A DNA stretch of 64,000 nucleotides from Trinickia violacea (GTDB lineage Bacteria > Pseudomonadota > Gammaproteobacteria > Burkholderiales > Burkholderiaceae): NCBI RefSeq assembly GCF_005280735.1, contig NZ_CP040077.1, positions 4,650,001-4,714,000 of the forward strand, read 5' to 3'. The position numbers and the translations under genes were made by a program. Shown one piece after another: positions 63,445 to 64,000 of this stretch (positions within the stretch are counted from its first letter, which is position 1; each line of letters opens with the position of its first letter). Under the pieces are notes generated by a model. The model did no database searches and was not told the DNA's origin. It saw nothing but the letters and a program-made list of their open reading frames with translations.

Positions 63445-64000
63445 TTATGCGCGCAACATCCGAACACGTGCGACGATCTCGCCGACAATGCCGCGCCGGA
63501 ACGCCAGCACGCAGGCGATGAAGATCAGGCCCACGACGATCGTCGTCGATTCGCCGAGCGAGCGGAACCACTCGACGCCCGTCGCCGACGCGATCGCGGT
63601 GCCGATATCGCCCATGCGGTCCTCCAGCGAAACGATGAGCGCGGCGCCGAGCAGCGGGCCAAACAGCGTGCCCATGCCGCCCACGAGCGTCATCAGGATG
63701 ACGAGACCCGACATCGTCCAGTACGCGTCGCTGAGCGTCTCGAAGCCGAGCACGAGCACCTTGAGCGCGCCGGCAAACCCCGCGATCCCCGCCGACAGCA
63801 CGAACGCGAGCAGCTTGAAGCGATCGGTGTCGTAGCCGAGCGACGTGGCACGCGGCTCGTTCTCCTTGATCGCGGTCAGCACCTGCCCGAACGGCGAATG
63901 CACGACACGCACGATCAGCAGAAACGCGAGCACCACGAGCACGAGCACGACGTAATACAGCGCGAGATCCGATGACAGATCCAGGAAACCGAAGAGCTTG
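63445..64000 (-). CDS. Branched-chain amino acid ABC permease LivM, C-terminal part
   Basis: The 5' end lies beyond the window; the frame is open to base 64000. It has VLTAIKENEPRATSLGYDT, KLLAFVLSAGIAGFAGAL and LVGGMGTLFGPLLGAALIV, all typical of LivM. It belongs to a second liv system, distinct from the fused LivMG at 58.5-60.3 kb. It ends in VRMLRA. Confidence 0.9.
   Translation of the reverse strand, partial: KLFGFLDLSSDLALYYVVLVLVVLAFLLIVRVVHSPFGQVLTAIKENEPRATSLGYDTDRFKLLAFVLSAGIAGFAGALKVLVLGFETLSDAYWTMSGLVILMTLVGGMGTLFGPLLGAALIVSLEDRMGDIGTAIASATGVEWFRSLGESTTIVVGLIFIACVLAFRRGIVGEIVARVRMLRA

Overview
This 64 kb window reads as a piece of the main chromosome of a Burkholderiaceae bacterium (Burkholderia / Paraburkholderia / Trinickia type). 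The DNA is GC-rich with strongly biased codons. The mnmG-rsmG-parA-parB-atpIBEFHAGDC block, HemE, PutA, PriA, a GTP-type PEP carboxykinase and LivM-LivG fused in one chain all fit that group. Genus and species cannot be fixed from the sequence alone.

Layout. 0-11.5 kb: def, dprA, a thioredoxin-like protein, topB, a LysR regulator, pckG, a D-2-hydroxyacid dehydrogenase, a patatin-like lipase and a hotdog thioesterase. 11.7-14.1 kb: tRNA-Lys(CTT), followed by an islet with a HipA-type kinase, its HTH partner and a chemoreceptor remnant. The islet closes with an imperfect copy of the tRNA 3' end and a second terminator, which looks like an old integration scar. 14.4-19 kb: a full chemoreceptor, then cysC - PAPS sulfotransferase - cysD, a sulfation module without cysN. 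19-22 kb: a His-rich Cd/Zn/Pb P-type ATPase divergent from a CadR/PbrR-type MerR regulator, with a readable MerR promoter. 22-28 kb: an FAD oxidase, a polar amino acid binding protein, an omega-amidase/aminotransferase pair, DbpA and a small zinc-ribbon protein. 28.3-29.1 kb: a more A/T-rich two-gene islet that resembles an effector/immunity pair whose first gene may carry an internal deletion. 29.3-44 kb: LivJ, PutA, a 61-aa membrane protein, PriA, HemE, Hsp20 (with a sigma-32-like promoter), PheC, a CoA-binding protein beside a broken alpha/beta-hydrolase, an orphan terminator that suggests a small RNA, and an acyl-CoA synthetase. 44-51.8 kb: the complete F1Fo ATP synthase operon. 52-57.6 kb: an ion permease, parB, parA, rsmG and mnmG, with one perfect parS inside mnmG and another inside a 30-bp palindrome downstream of livF. 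57.7-64 kb: a branched-chain amino acid ABC cassette, the remnant of a second binding-protein gene, and the start-less end of another LivM.

How the genes work together. Most of the window is housekeeping: energy (atp), chromosome segregation (ParABS), tRNA and rRNA modification (MnmG, RsmG), replication restart (PriA), heme (HemE) and amino acid uptake and catabolism (Liv, PutA, PheC, transaminase plus omega-amidase). The most notable accessory material is the HipA islet at tRNA-Lys, the sulfation cluster, the effector/immunity-like pair, a family of extragenic hairpin repeats with compensatory changes, and a parS site that also forms the stem of an intrinsic terminator. I did not find an obviously new multi-gene defence or biosynthetic system; the findings are mainly unusual arrangements of recognisable parts plus small uncharacterised genes.
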